The notes under the pieces: model-generated
What the model was told of the DNA's origin: nothing
Seen by the model: the letters and a program-made list of their open reading frames with translations, nothing else
Databases searched by the model: none
Part shown: piece by piece, positions 34,630 to 44,880 of the stretch
Layout of the letters: each line of letters opens with the position of its first letter
Position numbering within the stretch: position 1 is the stretch's first letter
From: Adiantum capillus-veneris
Lineage: Eukaryota > Streptophyta > Polypodiopsida > Polypodiales > Pteridaceae
DNA: 60,000 bases
Direction of reading: 5' to 3'
Assembly (NCBI GenBank): GCA_014529385.2
Contig: CM043971.1
Coordinates: 95,781,882-95,841,881, forward strand
Position numbers and translations under genes: made by a program

Positions 34630-35163
34630 GAATCAGGTTTTGAGGCAAGATCAAACATGAATGTATGAGAACCATATCTCTTTTGCAGCTTGTAAGACCG
34701 TTCTTCTTAGTTGTTTGTGTATTTCAGTACACAAAACTCAACTATGGTATTTACTATAGGATATCTTATTAGACTTGTTGATGGTGCATATACTCAAGTA
34801 GTTTGAAATATCTCTCTCACGCTTAAAGCACCATGTACCACCATGAGAGCCATGGCGATAAACATCATCCAAAATCTCTCCATTACCTTCAAATTTAAAA
34901 GAATAGATCGATATCATTTCAAAGATTTTTAATATTAAACTATTAAGCAAGTTTAGGGTCACATAACCATACCTGCCACATGTTCAAGAGGAGAAGAGTT
35001 GGCGCCATGGTACTCCTCAGAAAGGATTCACCACGATAACAATAAAGAGAGGAAAGCTTCAATACTCTCTAGTTCAACCCTTTTTTCTACTACCATAAAA
35101 AAAGATGTGCGCAATATAAATCAAAAGAATCCCAAGATGTTTTTTTTCCTTCACTGATCCCAT

Positions 35164-35682
35164 CTACCACATTGAGAATATGTGGTAAACACCATTGAAT
35201 GAACTTCTGTCATTCCTCTTCTTTGGAAATTTTGAATTGTGAGGTGCATTTTGGCGCATGCACGATAGCCTTTGGAATAGAATTTGCAACTTCTTTGAGA
35301 GCAATATCAATGTTCTTTTAGTTTGCAAAGAGGCAGATGTCATTAATCTCTTTATGTATTTTTGAAAGAGATTTAGAGGTAGTACATGTATTGCATCATA
35401 CACAAGGTCTCTAGATATATCAAATCCATGGAGATGAAAGAGTCTCCATAACACAGATTCACCTGCTAAACCTCCATCTCGTAAAGTCTCCTCCATCTTC
35501 TCCTTTGATGTGCATTGTTTGGACATCTTCAGAATTTCCCACAAGTCTTCTACATGTCGTTTCTCAGGAGAAATACTTCCTTGATATCTATTATTGGAGT
35601 AGACATAGCATTGTATACCATTACTATCTTGTCTAAAATCTCTGTTGTTGTTTGTCTCGCCTACAAAAGGCCATCCCACCAT
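35164..35682 (-). pseudogene. Tnp2-like transposase, middle exon region
   Basis: The frame carries GESVLWRLFHLHGFDISRDL followed by VYDAIHVLPLNLFQKYI. This is the arrangement around the conserved D..YD.MH motif of Tnp2-type transposases of CACTA-related elements, where the Asp and His are thought to be near the active site. It is preceded by a stretch without motif and followed toward 35164 by a low-similarity tail. It overlaps by 50 bp, in another frame, with the upstream piece at 35633-35917, so a frameshift or unrecognised intron lies near 35650. Confidence 0.6.
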
Positions 35683-36060
35683 CTTTCACTTGACCTAGTT
35701 TACATTGAGCCAGATGATCAGCGGTACAAACCATCAATATGCATCTTAGCCTTGCAATCCCTTGTCGAAGCCAATCACAAACTACTTCTTTGGGCACCAC
35801 ATAATCAATATCAAACCCATTTAGAAAGGACATTTTGAGTTCATCCAATAAAGGTTGAATGGAAAATGACAACACATCACCATGCTTTTTTTCTATCTCC
35901 TTATGAGACAAGGGCAAGAAAGAACCGGCATAGAGTCAACAATTCATCTTTTTCCACCATTCAATACAACAATTTCTATCACAACGCTATCCTTTTGTGT
36001 GGTAGATGCAGCTTGAAACCCATCCCAATGAAGAAGAAGGGCAAAATTTCTTGGGTCACC
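35633..36060 (-). pseudogene. Tnp2-like transposase, exon 2 (frameshifted)
   Basis: After the proposed intron acceptor the reading is GDPRNFALLLHWDGFQAAST, continuing to VVIEIVVLNGGKR and a stop near 35945. In a second frame it continues from 35917: HKEIEKKHGDVLSF..., then CILMVCTADHLAQCKLGQ, then GGMAFCRRDK. The block CTADHxAQC...CRRxK corresponds to the Tnp2 segment that in other members reads C.GD.PA.....G....CR.C. One frameshift separates the halves. Family assignment rests on my memory of these motifs and needs a profile search. Confidence 0.6.
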
Positions 36061-36108
36061 CTGCAATGCAAGCTCTTATTAACATAAAATAGAATCATAT
36101 ACCTTAGA

Positions 36109-36145
<37 letters not shown>

Positions 36146-36165
36146 GACATGTATGGAGGAAATAC
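36061..36165 (-). other. Predicted 105 bp intron containing a GA/CT microsatellite
   Basis: On the - strand the donor is ATCAAG/GTATTT and the acceptor is GCATTGCAG/GGTGAC. Removing it joins Lys-codon AAG to Gly-Asp-Pro in frame (phase 0). This gives ...WIK-GDPRNFALLLHWDG, which reads as continuous protein. The intron body is largely (CT)n on the sense strand (36109-36147). Confidence 0.6.
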
Positions 36166-36753
36166 CTTGATCCAATTCCTTGTAGCACATTGTTGTTTGG
36201 CACACTTAGAGCACCTAAATATAAACTCTCCTTGTTCATCAATTTGTCCTCTTCGTAAGGACTTGCACATTAGATCCTTTGGAAAAGACCTATGAGGTTG
36301 CATACATTTGGGATCATCACAAAGTATAGATAATTCCCACTCCTTGTCCGGGTTCCAAAAATCTTGGTAGATTCTAGTTTTTTCTCCATCCCAATACTCG
36401 TCTATGAACTCTGGATGTTCATGACTAGGTTTTCCTAGCCACATTTCTCTTGCTCTCCACATTGCAAGAAAATCCCAACAGATTGCTTCGCTCTTACATA
36501 AGAGTTTCAATTGATCAACCAAATGGAAAGACATGATGTCTTTTCTTCTTTTGTTGCAAAAGCGACATCTTTCATAGCATACATGACAGTCATGTTGAAG
36601 CAACCTCGGAAGACGCATGTTTCTGCAACGACACTTAAGTGCATCTGTTTGGTCTTGGTTATCCTCCAAGCTTGGTTTCATTAGGTGGGGCGGATTTGTA
36701 TTGTCCTCATTTCCAAGACATAACTTCCACTCTTGAAGTGGAACCATTCCCAT
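36166..36753 (-). pseudogene. Tnp2-like transposase, N-terminal exon with Cys-rich region
   Basis: Open for 196 codons to the predicted donor site. Order of features: ALKCRCRNMRLPRLLQHDCH; CHVCYERCRFCNKRRKDIMS, a Cys/His cluster that could bind zinc; FHLVDQLKLLCKSEAICWDF; WRAREMWL; EYWDGEKTRIYQDFWNPDKE; then a second Cys cluster (CDDPKCMQ, FRCSKCAKQQC). The pattern matches the region before the core of Tnp2-type transposases from CACTA-like DNA transposons. Such proteins act in the nucleus, cutting element ends. I did not find element ends (CACTA terminal repeats). The Met at 36753 is only the first in frame, and the true start may be upstream. Confidence 0.6.
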
Positions 36754-37512
36754 CTCTTTGTATAATTTTATTATGTTAGAGTACTTGCACGGAATTTGTG
36801 TGTCGTTAAGCTTTCCATCCCATTTGAAGCAAGAGAGAGGCAGAACGCTTTCTTTTTTATGTACCTATTCCTTCAAATAAGCATCTTAAGAGTTTATCTT
36901 GCATATCCACAGAAGCATGGTGCTCATCACAAACAGATTGAAATCCTATTACTGAGTTCAAGATTTCATCATTTAAATCTCGATCTTCAACTTCATCCAT
37001 GATACCCAAGGATTCAATATTAAGGGAATCAACCTACACCTATTCAACACAAAAGGATTCAACCTATGACTATCGCTCAACCTACTATTGAGTCTTATAC
37101 AAGTTATCCTCATCGCCATCGTTTCATTATCACACAATGATAAGAGATGGCATTTCTTACCACAAACATAGTTTAGAAAGTAAAGTAACAACAAAATTTT
37201 GCATCAAGAATGCACAAAGGACAATAAATAGCCTTATTGGCCTTAAATTTAAACACCTAATTTGCAAGCAAAGTGTAAAAGGAAATGAATAGCATATTGG
37301 CAATAAAAATAAACAAGAAAACAATTACAAATTGTTTGGAGTTTGAACAACCTGCTATTATGAACTAACAATAAAAAGAATAGGCATTACACAAAATTAA
37401 CTCTTTCATACCTCCCAATCTTTGAAAATGCAATATTCCTTCCTTCCCTTTGATGAGTCTCTGTTTGTAGTTGTTGCTGTAAACACTAGATCAAGCTCCT
37501 TCTCTACACATT
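36754..37512. other. No gene recognised
   Basis: AT-rich sequence with short chance frames. It might include further upstream exons or the end of the transposon, but no motif or terminal repeat is visible. Confidence 0.4.
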
Positions 37513-37569
37513 GCTCTCTCTTTCTCTCTCTGTGTGTGTGTGTGTGTGCCGGGGGAGGGGGGGGGGGGG
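37513..37569. repeat. Compound (CT)(TG)(G) simple repeat
   Basis: CT-rich tract, then nine TG units at 37531-37548, then a G-rich run (GGGGGAGGGG...) to 37569. Confidence 0.95.
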
Positions 37570-37832
37570 TTGAAAACCCTCGAGTGCCTCCTTGGGTCGC
37601 ATTGTACTCTCACGACTATTCTCTGCTCTCTGCAATCGCCGCTCTGAGAAAAATCTACGTTTCAAACTCAAATTCCATACATTATTGTCTAAACAAAGTG
37701 AGTATTAAAGAAATAGGAAACTATTGAAATTCCCCTAAACTTTGTGGAATACCCAAAATACCTCTTTTATTCTCAAAACGTTCCACTTACACATGTTGGA
37801 AAATCAATTACGTCAAAGATGCCCTTCACTTC

Positions 37833-37910
37833 TCTATCACCTATGTGTTATAAGTCTCTCTCGATCTATTATCTATCACCTATGTGTTATAAGTTTCCAC
37901 TTAACTCTCC
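37833..37910. repeat. 39 bp tandem duplication
   Basis: TCTATCACCTATGTGTTATA recurs at 37833 and 37872. Diverged copies of the same block, with the following CATCTATTATCTATGC and TTTATATGTCA, reappear at about 38360-38540. The larger segment is therefore also duplicated about 0.5 kb apart. Confidence 0.75.
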
Positions 37911-39097
37911 ATCTATTATCTATGCATACTCACCAAACACCATCCACCACTTTATATGTCATGTTTTTTTTATTATTTATATTATATTCTTTTTTATACT
38001 ACCTAGGGATACGACCTATTATATCGACCTATTTATCATTAACCTAGCATTGGAGCTAGGGAGATTGAGACGCCCACGGTTGAGGAGAGGAGCTTCACAA
38101 CATCGACAAAGACTACCGAAGAGGATTCGAGCCATACTATCTCCACATCCAAAGTGCAGATGAGGAATTATTCATCACCCATTGTATCTTCCTCTTGTAT
38201 TGGGCACCCATTGTATCAGTGATCACACATACCCCACACAGTTCTAGTTAGTCATATAGAGCTAGAGACAGAGTTACATCATATTTGTCATTGTTTGGTA
38301 TACTATGAGATGCGAGGGTACTTTCACTAGCTATTTATACTAGACCTATTTATATCAAATATGTCCTTCACTTGTTTACTTCCTATGTATTACAAGTTTC
38401 CACCTAAGTCTGGATTTATTATCTATGCGTACTATCACCACATACCATGCACCCACTTTATATGTCACGCTCTATTGTATTATTTTTATTATATTCATTT
38501 CTTATACTACATAGGGATACAACCTATTCTATTAGCAAACTTTTGTCTAACGACCTTGTTTAGCATTGTGACACGTGTATTATCCTCAACTACAATAGAG
38601 CCCAATACTATCTTTCATCCGTGCAACGCATTTTTTAACCATATTGTCTACTACATTGAACTTATTTGTATTATTTATTCACCCTTGCAAGGACTATTAT
38701 AGACTATATAGTATATATGAATCTCTCTAAATCTTTTCAAGAAATTGTACAAATAGTATTGCATGAGTTTGTATAAAGAGTCCATATTTAGCACTATAGG
38801 GGAGTTAATGTTCGAATTTTGCAAACTTATCTAGTATTACTATGTTGAGTTTGTATAAAAAGACCATGTTCAGAACTATAGCACATGTAATATCCTCAAC
38901 TAGAATCATGTCTAATATTATCTTCTACTCTAGCCATATATTCCACTAACCTAGACATATTATCTATCCACTCATATCCAACACTAACTCCTCCACTTGT
39001 AAGGTCACACATTATTTGTACTCATGATCCCATGCTACTACTTAAAAATAAATGATCATTAATGTTTGTTGCTATTGTTGTACTGGTTACTCTTCTA

Positions 39098-39219
39098 TCA
39101 TTTATCTCAAAGTTACCTATCACTTCACTACCACTTATGTATTACAAGGTGCTAACTATCATTTATCTCAAAGATACCTATCACTTCTCTACCACTTATG
39201 TATTACAAGGTGCTAACTA
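39098..39219. repeat. 61 bp tandem duplication, two copies
   Basis: TCATTTATCTCAAAGTTACC... at 39098-39158 is followed directly by TCATTTATCTCAAAGATACC... at 39159-39219. The copies differ at two or three positions. Confidence 0.85.
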
Positions 39220-39516
39220 ACTATGTATTGAAGTTTTTGACACAGTTTGATTAGTACAACTGTCATAGTTTATCCGCAACTTGGTTATTTCAAGAAAACC
39301 TATCAATCTTACTATATACAGCCTCCGTATATTCACTAAAGCAAGATTATCAATCAAAGAAAGTTTCCCATGCTAGAGCTATTAAGACTTTATAAGTTGC
39401 AAAAAACTAAATTATATACTTTATAGCGATTAACTATAATACAAGGAGCATCTTGATATACAACATACCTCTCTTAATGATGACTTGCTTATGTTAGTGT
39501 TTTGCCATAACATCTA

Positions 39517-39981
39517 CTAACCGAGGAGGCTTGCCATCACAAATGCATCTTGATGTGAGTTGCCATTGTGTGGATTAGCTTCACCATCCAGTATTGAAAA
39601 TTCAGCTACAATGTCTTCACTCTTTCCCTTAATGTGGAGTTTCAAACAATCTCGCCCACTCATTTGTAACCAACATTCACATGTGACAAGGCTTTTGCTT
39701 GCAAGAACGAGGTTGATGGATTCCATCTGTGACAAAGGGAGGCCTTTCTCTCTCATACATCGTTTTTTCCATAAAGAGCGAGAGAAATTTTATATTAGGT
39801 AGAGAACAAAATTACATTGTATTGATGTATATTCTGATGGTAACTCCAAGCTATTAGAGACTTTTACAAAATATTTCATAAAAAATACCTTGGTTATTGT
39901 CAAGGACAGGGCTTCATACAACTTCAAGTGCTTCCACTCACACTTCGGCTCACAACCTGATGACTTCTTCTTAATCTTCAA
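39517..39981 (-). pseudogene. Unrecognised reading frame with one internal stop
   Basis: Two open stretches, 39981-39790 and 39756-39517, lie in the same frame. They are separated by one stop and eleven codons, giving about 155 codons in all. Composition is protein-like and not low complexity (MESINLVLASKSLVTCECWL, SILDGEANPHNG). I recognise no family. It might be a decayed exon of the transposon to the left or of a host gene, or chance. Confidence 0.3.
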
Positions 39982-40269
39982 GGACTTCCACCCAAATTGC
40001 TACCCCCCGGGAAAGCACTTATGACTTCCTTCAGGTGGGTGATTAGTCTTATCCTATTGTCAAATTGTCTCATTAGCTTTGCATTCTTCATGTGAATACG
40101 AGCCATCCGGGAGCACCTCCTGTTGCTTGTTTATATTCACACTATTGTAGTAGCACATGTAATCCATTAGCACTTTGTATTTTCCTTGGTAGATTAATAT
40201 TCTACATTGTTCCAATTTGAGTTGGTTAACCTGCACATAAAAATGGAAAAACAGTACTCTCAGACTTTT

Positions 40270-40915
40270 AATCTAGTAAGCCTCATAAAAAAAACAATTG
40301 TTTCGTTCTTTCCAAATGATCCAAAAAAATTCTTCCCTGATCCTATTCCATACTACTAAGAAGAGAGCAACCGAGTCTCCCATTAGGAGTTGTTTCCAGC
40401 TGGGGGTGAAACCTAAGCCACTAACCATTGGGGCCTGAAAATCTTTGTTAGCAGGACAATTAATGAACATGTGAGGTATGTCTTCCTCACTTTGGCTACA
40501 TTTCTTACAGTTCCCTGCTCCCATGCCTGCAACCCTCATTCTGTGACCTCTCCAGACAACTTTATGCATGACCATCTGCCATAAGAGTACAAAGTGTTTG
40601 GCAGGGGTGTCAAGATGCCACTGAGTTTTAAACTTAAAATTTCATTGTCATCTATCCATAGATAAGGACCACTTTCTATTGAGAGTGATATGTAGCCGTT
40701 CTTTCAGAACTGGGGGCCGATTTGGGGCGTTGGGAAGAGCACAACCTCCTGTCTAGTATAGTGCCTTAGGTGACGGGTCAGGCTGTTTAGAGAGTGTCCA
40801 CTCCATCTCCTCAGGGAAATTGGCTATTCTTAAGTTGATTAGGGTAAGCTCCCATGGTTGAAGCTGGAATCTGCAGACATTAGGAAAAATTTGAACCCTC
40901 TAGGGGCCCTTTGGG
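40270..40915 (-). pseudogene. LINE (L1-type) 3' fragment with reverse-transcriptase zinc-binding domain
   Basis: The - strand reads through PNVCRFQLQPWELTLINLRI near 40870-40810, then WHLDTPAKHFVLLWQ near 40600, then VVWRGHRMRVAG and CKKCSQSEEDIPHMFINCPA. It ends with FFWIIWKERNNCFF at 40273. The Cys-x-x-Cys, then His, then Cys arrangement after a W..L region is the zf-RVT domain found at the C-terminus of plant non-LTR retrotransposon polyproteins. RT and endonuclease are absent, so this is a piece of the 3' end, as is usual for 5'-truncated LINE copies. A few stops interrupt it. Confidence 0.75.
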
Positions 40916-41063
40916 ATTAAGGTTAGTTAGAGGCCAGCCAATAGGAAGAGGGTGGTGGATACACTCTATACCCTTAAAAAAGTAGGGGGACAAGGTAGCC
41001 TTACACCTCTTAATGGCCTCTTACCTAGTGAGAAGGTAAGGGAGGTGGCCAGGGGAAAGGAAT

Positions 41064-41074
41064 GGGGGGGGGGG
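41064..41074. repeat. G homopolymer
   Basis: Eleven Gs, followed downstream (41100-41290) by A/T-rich sequence with several A runs. No gene is seen from 40916 to 41720. Confidence 0.9.
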
Positions 41075-41720
41075 ACCACTTTGACCTCTTTTCCCCCATT
41101 TTTTGGCCCGGATTTAAAAATACACTAAAAATTTCATTTTTTTCACAAAATTTCGAATTTCAAGTTTTCCCTCCTTAAAAGGTTCTCAAACTTATTTCAT
41201 GGTAAAAAAAGTATTTTTGACCTCCAAAAGTCAAAAACGTGCACTAAAAAATCCAAAAAATTGAAAATTTTCAAAAAAAAAACAAAACATCATTTTCCAC
41301 CCTCTAAAGTCTTGCCAAACATGTTCTATAGCTAAAAAGTGATTTTCTCTCTCTGCAAACTCTTTTCTACGCTCTCCATTGTTGTAACAACCACATGCAC
41401 CCCCCTATAGTCCACAACATTATCTCTCTGCTAGCTTTCTCCCACCTCCATTGTAGCACCAAGAAAGCTCCTCCCCCATCTCTTCCCCTTGCCCACCACA
41501 TAGTTTCACACCAAGCTAGCTCCTCTTCCTTCTCTCACCTCCATTACACCATGAAACAAGACTCTACTCCTTCTACTTTCATTCACTCACAGTACATGGA
41601 AACCTCTACTCCCGAAGATGGCAAAAGTATGAGCTCACATGACTTGTATACCACAAAAATAGGAGGTTTGAATAGTGTGTGGGCATTGCAAGGGTTCATC
41701 TCCAACATAAAGATAGAATG

Positions 41721-42400
41721 GTAAAGAAACTACCCTTGTAGCTTACATTTAGAGCTGAACTTTATCATCTGCATCTTTAAGCTTATCATGCTGGAGAGAA
41801 TAAACCTCTTTATGGCTTTCAATGTTTAGGCTTCACACCTAATAACACTGGGTGGTGCTATTTTGTTGATAGCTTTGGTGCACCATCTATAGCTGTGTAG
41901 CATGTGATTGAGTCTCACAATGCAAGTAAGTTGTGTTATCTATGGAGAGTCATCAAATATTTTTCTTATAATTTATTCTTTGTATAGTTGACATTAGATT
42001 ATTAAAATGATATCATTTTGTACTTTATAACTTTGTACTCACATAATTTGTTGTTTACTTACATAGTCAACTTCTTTTCAAAGGGCATGAGCAAGCAACA
42101 ATGTGCAGAGATGGAAATCACTCTATTTTTGTTCCGTGAGGAACCTTTCACTACGATGTTAAAGTATTTTGATAAGAATAGTAGAATTTCTATAGAATCT
42201 TGAACCAATAGGTACTCTCTAGGAGCTCTTAGAAAAGCCATCCATATAGTACTACTATCTTCCCTAGTGTCATAGACACACAAATACTCAAGTGTATATG
42301 AATCTCTAGATGAGGAAGACAAATACAACAACAACATTGTCTCCGTTTGTAATTATTTTCATGAGGCTGGATTCCTCTATAAATGCAATATAAATATGTT
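41721..42400 (+). other. Possible degenerate coding debris, unidentified
   Basis: Short + strand readings have protein-like composition across several frames (GFQCLGFTPNNTGWCYF near 41815-41865, and DEEDKYNNNIVSVCNYF near 42310-42360) but no long frame. I cannot assign a family. From 42400 to 43780 I see nothing but AT-rich sequence. Confidence 0.2.
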
Positions 42401-43780
42401 TTTTTGTTAAATGGTGTCGCATTGAGTGAGAGTATTTAATTTAGATTACTGGAGTTTCATGCAGATTTGAGAAATATTGTTGACCTTTATGGATATTTTG
42501 ATTTCTTGTAAGATGTTTCAAGTCTCATTACACATACCGGGCTGGAAGCCAGTCATAGCTCCTATTCATACAAAATGTGATGGGCCAATTCCACATATAA
42601 TGTAACCATGGAGAGTCCTGCCTTACTCTCTTTCTTTTCACAACCGCCCGCCACCCCCTATTGTTATGTTTTGATAATTGTCATCAATCATGTTATATTT
42701 TTGACAATTATGCAATGTATAATAATCCACTAATTGCATTAAATAAATAAATATATATAAACTTAATTATAAAAAAACATTAGAGAACACGCATCTACCT
42801 GGTACCTGAACGACGCAAAAGACATGGCTCATATATAATTTGGACACTAATGTCATACACTAACCACCCTCACAATTGACGCTTATCCCGAGCACCTTTG
42901 CTCATTCTAGTTGAACATGGTCACTGAGTTGAAAGCATCTTTTTTATGAAACTTTCAACCAAAATTTAGTGCTTCAAAAACTATAACTATTTCAGCACAA
43001 GTTTCCCTACAACTACTCATACACTTAATAAGTTCTTACTATTGCTATTACAATGTTCATAATTTTGTTCTATGTTTATTTAGCATTCTTTTCAAATGAA
43101 TCTACCTAAATTTTAAATTACACAAACTCTTTGTGCATTATATTTCCACTTTTAATGCCACTGGTAAGCAGATATATCACAGATTCATGTCGACTTCTCA
43201 CTGTTAACATAGCATGTCCCCTATATCTCTATCACTATGATTGTTCTCATTTCGTACAAATTCTCTCCTGAAGTATAAGTTTTAAAATCAATAGACTCAA
43301 GATATTACGCCTTTGGCCACATATATTTAGTGTATGATTAGATTGTTGTTGAATTTAACACAAAGTTGTTTTTAGTGCTTTGTTTTTGAGAAACTTAATA
43401 GCGGTTTGATAAATTAATATTTATTATATATGTTTTCTTTTAAGTGAGTCTTTTTGCAGATACTCTCACACCCCTATAGATACCCAAGCACCTTTGCAGC
43501 AGGCAATTTTTTTTTTTTAGATGCTTTTAAGAAGACAGAACTTCCACTTGTTTACATTATGTTGAAAATTCCATTTTTTCTAATGTCATGGATTATAATT
43601 TCTTTGATTGGACTCTTCTTGAGATGACTTGTCATACCAATACTTACATGAGCTCAGTTGGTGTGTGATGATCGCTAACATTTGGTACATGCTTCCAAAT
43701 TCTAGTCTATCTCATATCAGGACAGGTCATTTATTTTTCACTTTGTATGCCCTCTCTAGTCCATTGTTCACAGGCAAACA

Positions 43781-43975
43781 GATTCACCGATTCAGGCAGT
43801 GTGTCAATGCTCATCTAGTGCAGATTCGCCGATTTAGGCAGCACAATAACAAACTACAGATTCATGCTTTTTAAACTTATATCAAATGCATATTTGTCGG
43901 TTTAGGCAGCATTAGTGCAGATTCACCGTTTTAGACAGCACGTCGGCGAGTGTAGATTCGCCGGTTTAGGCAACA
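43781..43975. repeat. Five dispersed copies of a 21 bp motif
   Basis: Motif GATTCRCCGRTTTAGGCAGC in direct orientation at 43781, 43823, 43891 (diverged start TATTTGTCGG), 43920 and 43955. Spacings are 42, 68, 29 and 35 bp. The intervening sequence is not obviously repeated, apart from AGTGCA before two copies. Confidence 0.75.
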
Positions 43976-44640
43976 CCGATCACAAAATCATGCTGCAGTG
44001 ACTGGCCACCATTGCAACTGGTATGATTTGGTTACTCGGGTATAGAAAATGAAAGATATTTTGGATTTGGATTATATTGTGTAATTGGAATTGGATTGGG
44101 ATTTTGTATCTGATGATTATTTTGTCACGGTAGTGTTTATGTGATGGGACTTGATATTTTTGAGATTGATGATGAGTGTAACCAATGATATCCTGATCCA
44201 TCAGGGTATGACATATACTGCTTATTCTAGTGGTATGGAACACTAGAAAAGGTAGTATGTGGATGACGGCAAGCATAAGCAATGTTGTTTTGTTTCATAA
44301 ATTTTTCATTTTATTTCTGACACAGAATACAAATCACTATTTTTGACAAGTATGGTTTGCAAATTTTATCTTTGCAACTGAGGACAATTGCTTTCTAACG
44401 GAGAGGTATGTTATGGAATTAATATGTTATTATTTATTGTAACTGACAGATGGAAAAAGGATTGACCGAGCTAGGATATTGCAAAAGGATATTACTTTTT
44501 ATGTGTATTTGATTATTCAAGTGCTCTTTATGAGTTTTGGCCATTTATGACCGGCCGGCCATACTCATTTTTGGGCATTCAAGAAATCTATAAGTAAATA
44601 CGTGCAAGAGGGAAATACTCACTCTTGCACGGGGGGAGAT

Positions 44641-44875
44641 TGCACCCAGTGTCTGTGTACTTCTTCTCTTCTCTCTCATCGTGCCGGCGTAGCACTCCAC
44701 TCTAGCAGGTGCGCCTGCACGTGCTCGCTTACTTGTCTCGCTCTTTGCCTCTCGCATGTGAGACTTGCTCGTTTACACATACACGATTGCACAGGTATGG
44801 AGATCTATTGATTTATGGTCTGTAGCATGTTATTCTAGGTATTTTGCAGGGCAGCCACGCATTCCGTCTGTAGCA
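44641..44875 (+). repeat. Element C right LTR (candidate)
   Basis: The last 119 bp match the left copy ending at 27818. A purine-rich GGGGGGAGAT at 44631-44640 directly precedes a TG at 44641, and the repeat ends in TAGCA at 44875. An LTR of about 235 bp is therefore plausible. The sequence changes abruptly at 44876-44881 into the family A RNase H frame, so the element sits inside A. The duplicated target (TATAG expected) was not found on the left side. Confidence 0.5.
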
Positions 44876-44880
44876 TATAG

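Noticed and set aside
35515-35838. + strand frame over the transposase region
   Set aside because: Antisense shadow of the Tnp2-like exons, with no motif of its own.
41395-41724. 109-codon + strand frame rich in Ser, His and Pro
   Set aside because: Low-complexity composition, no family resemblance, and CT-rich DNA favours such frames.
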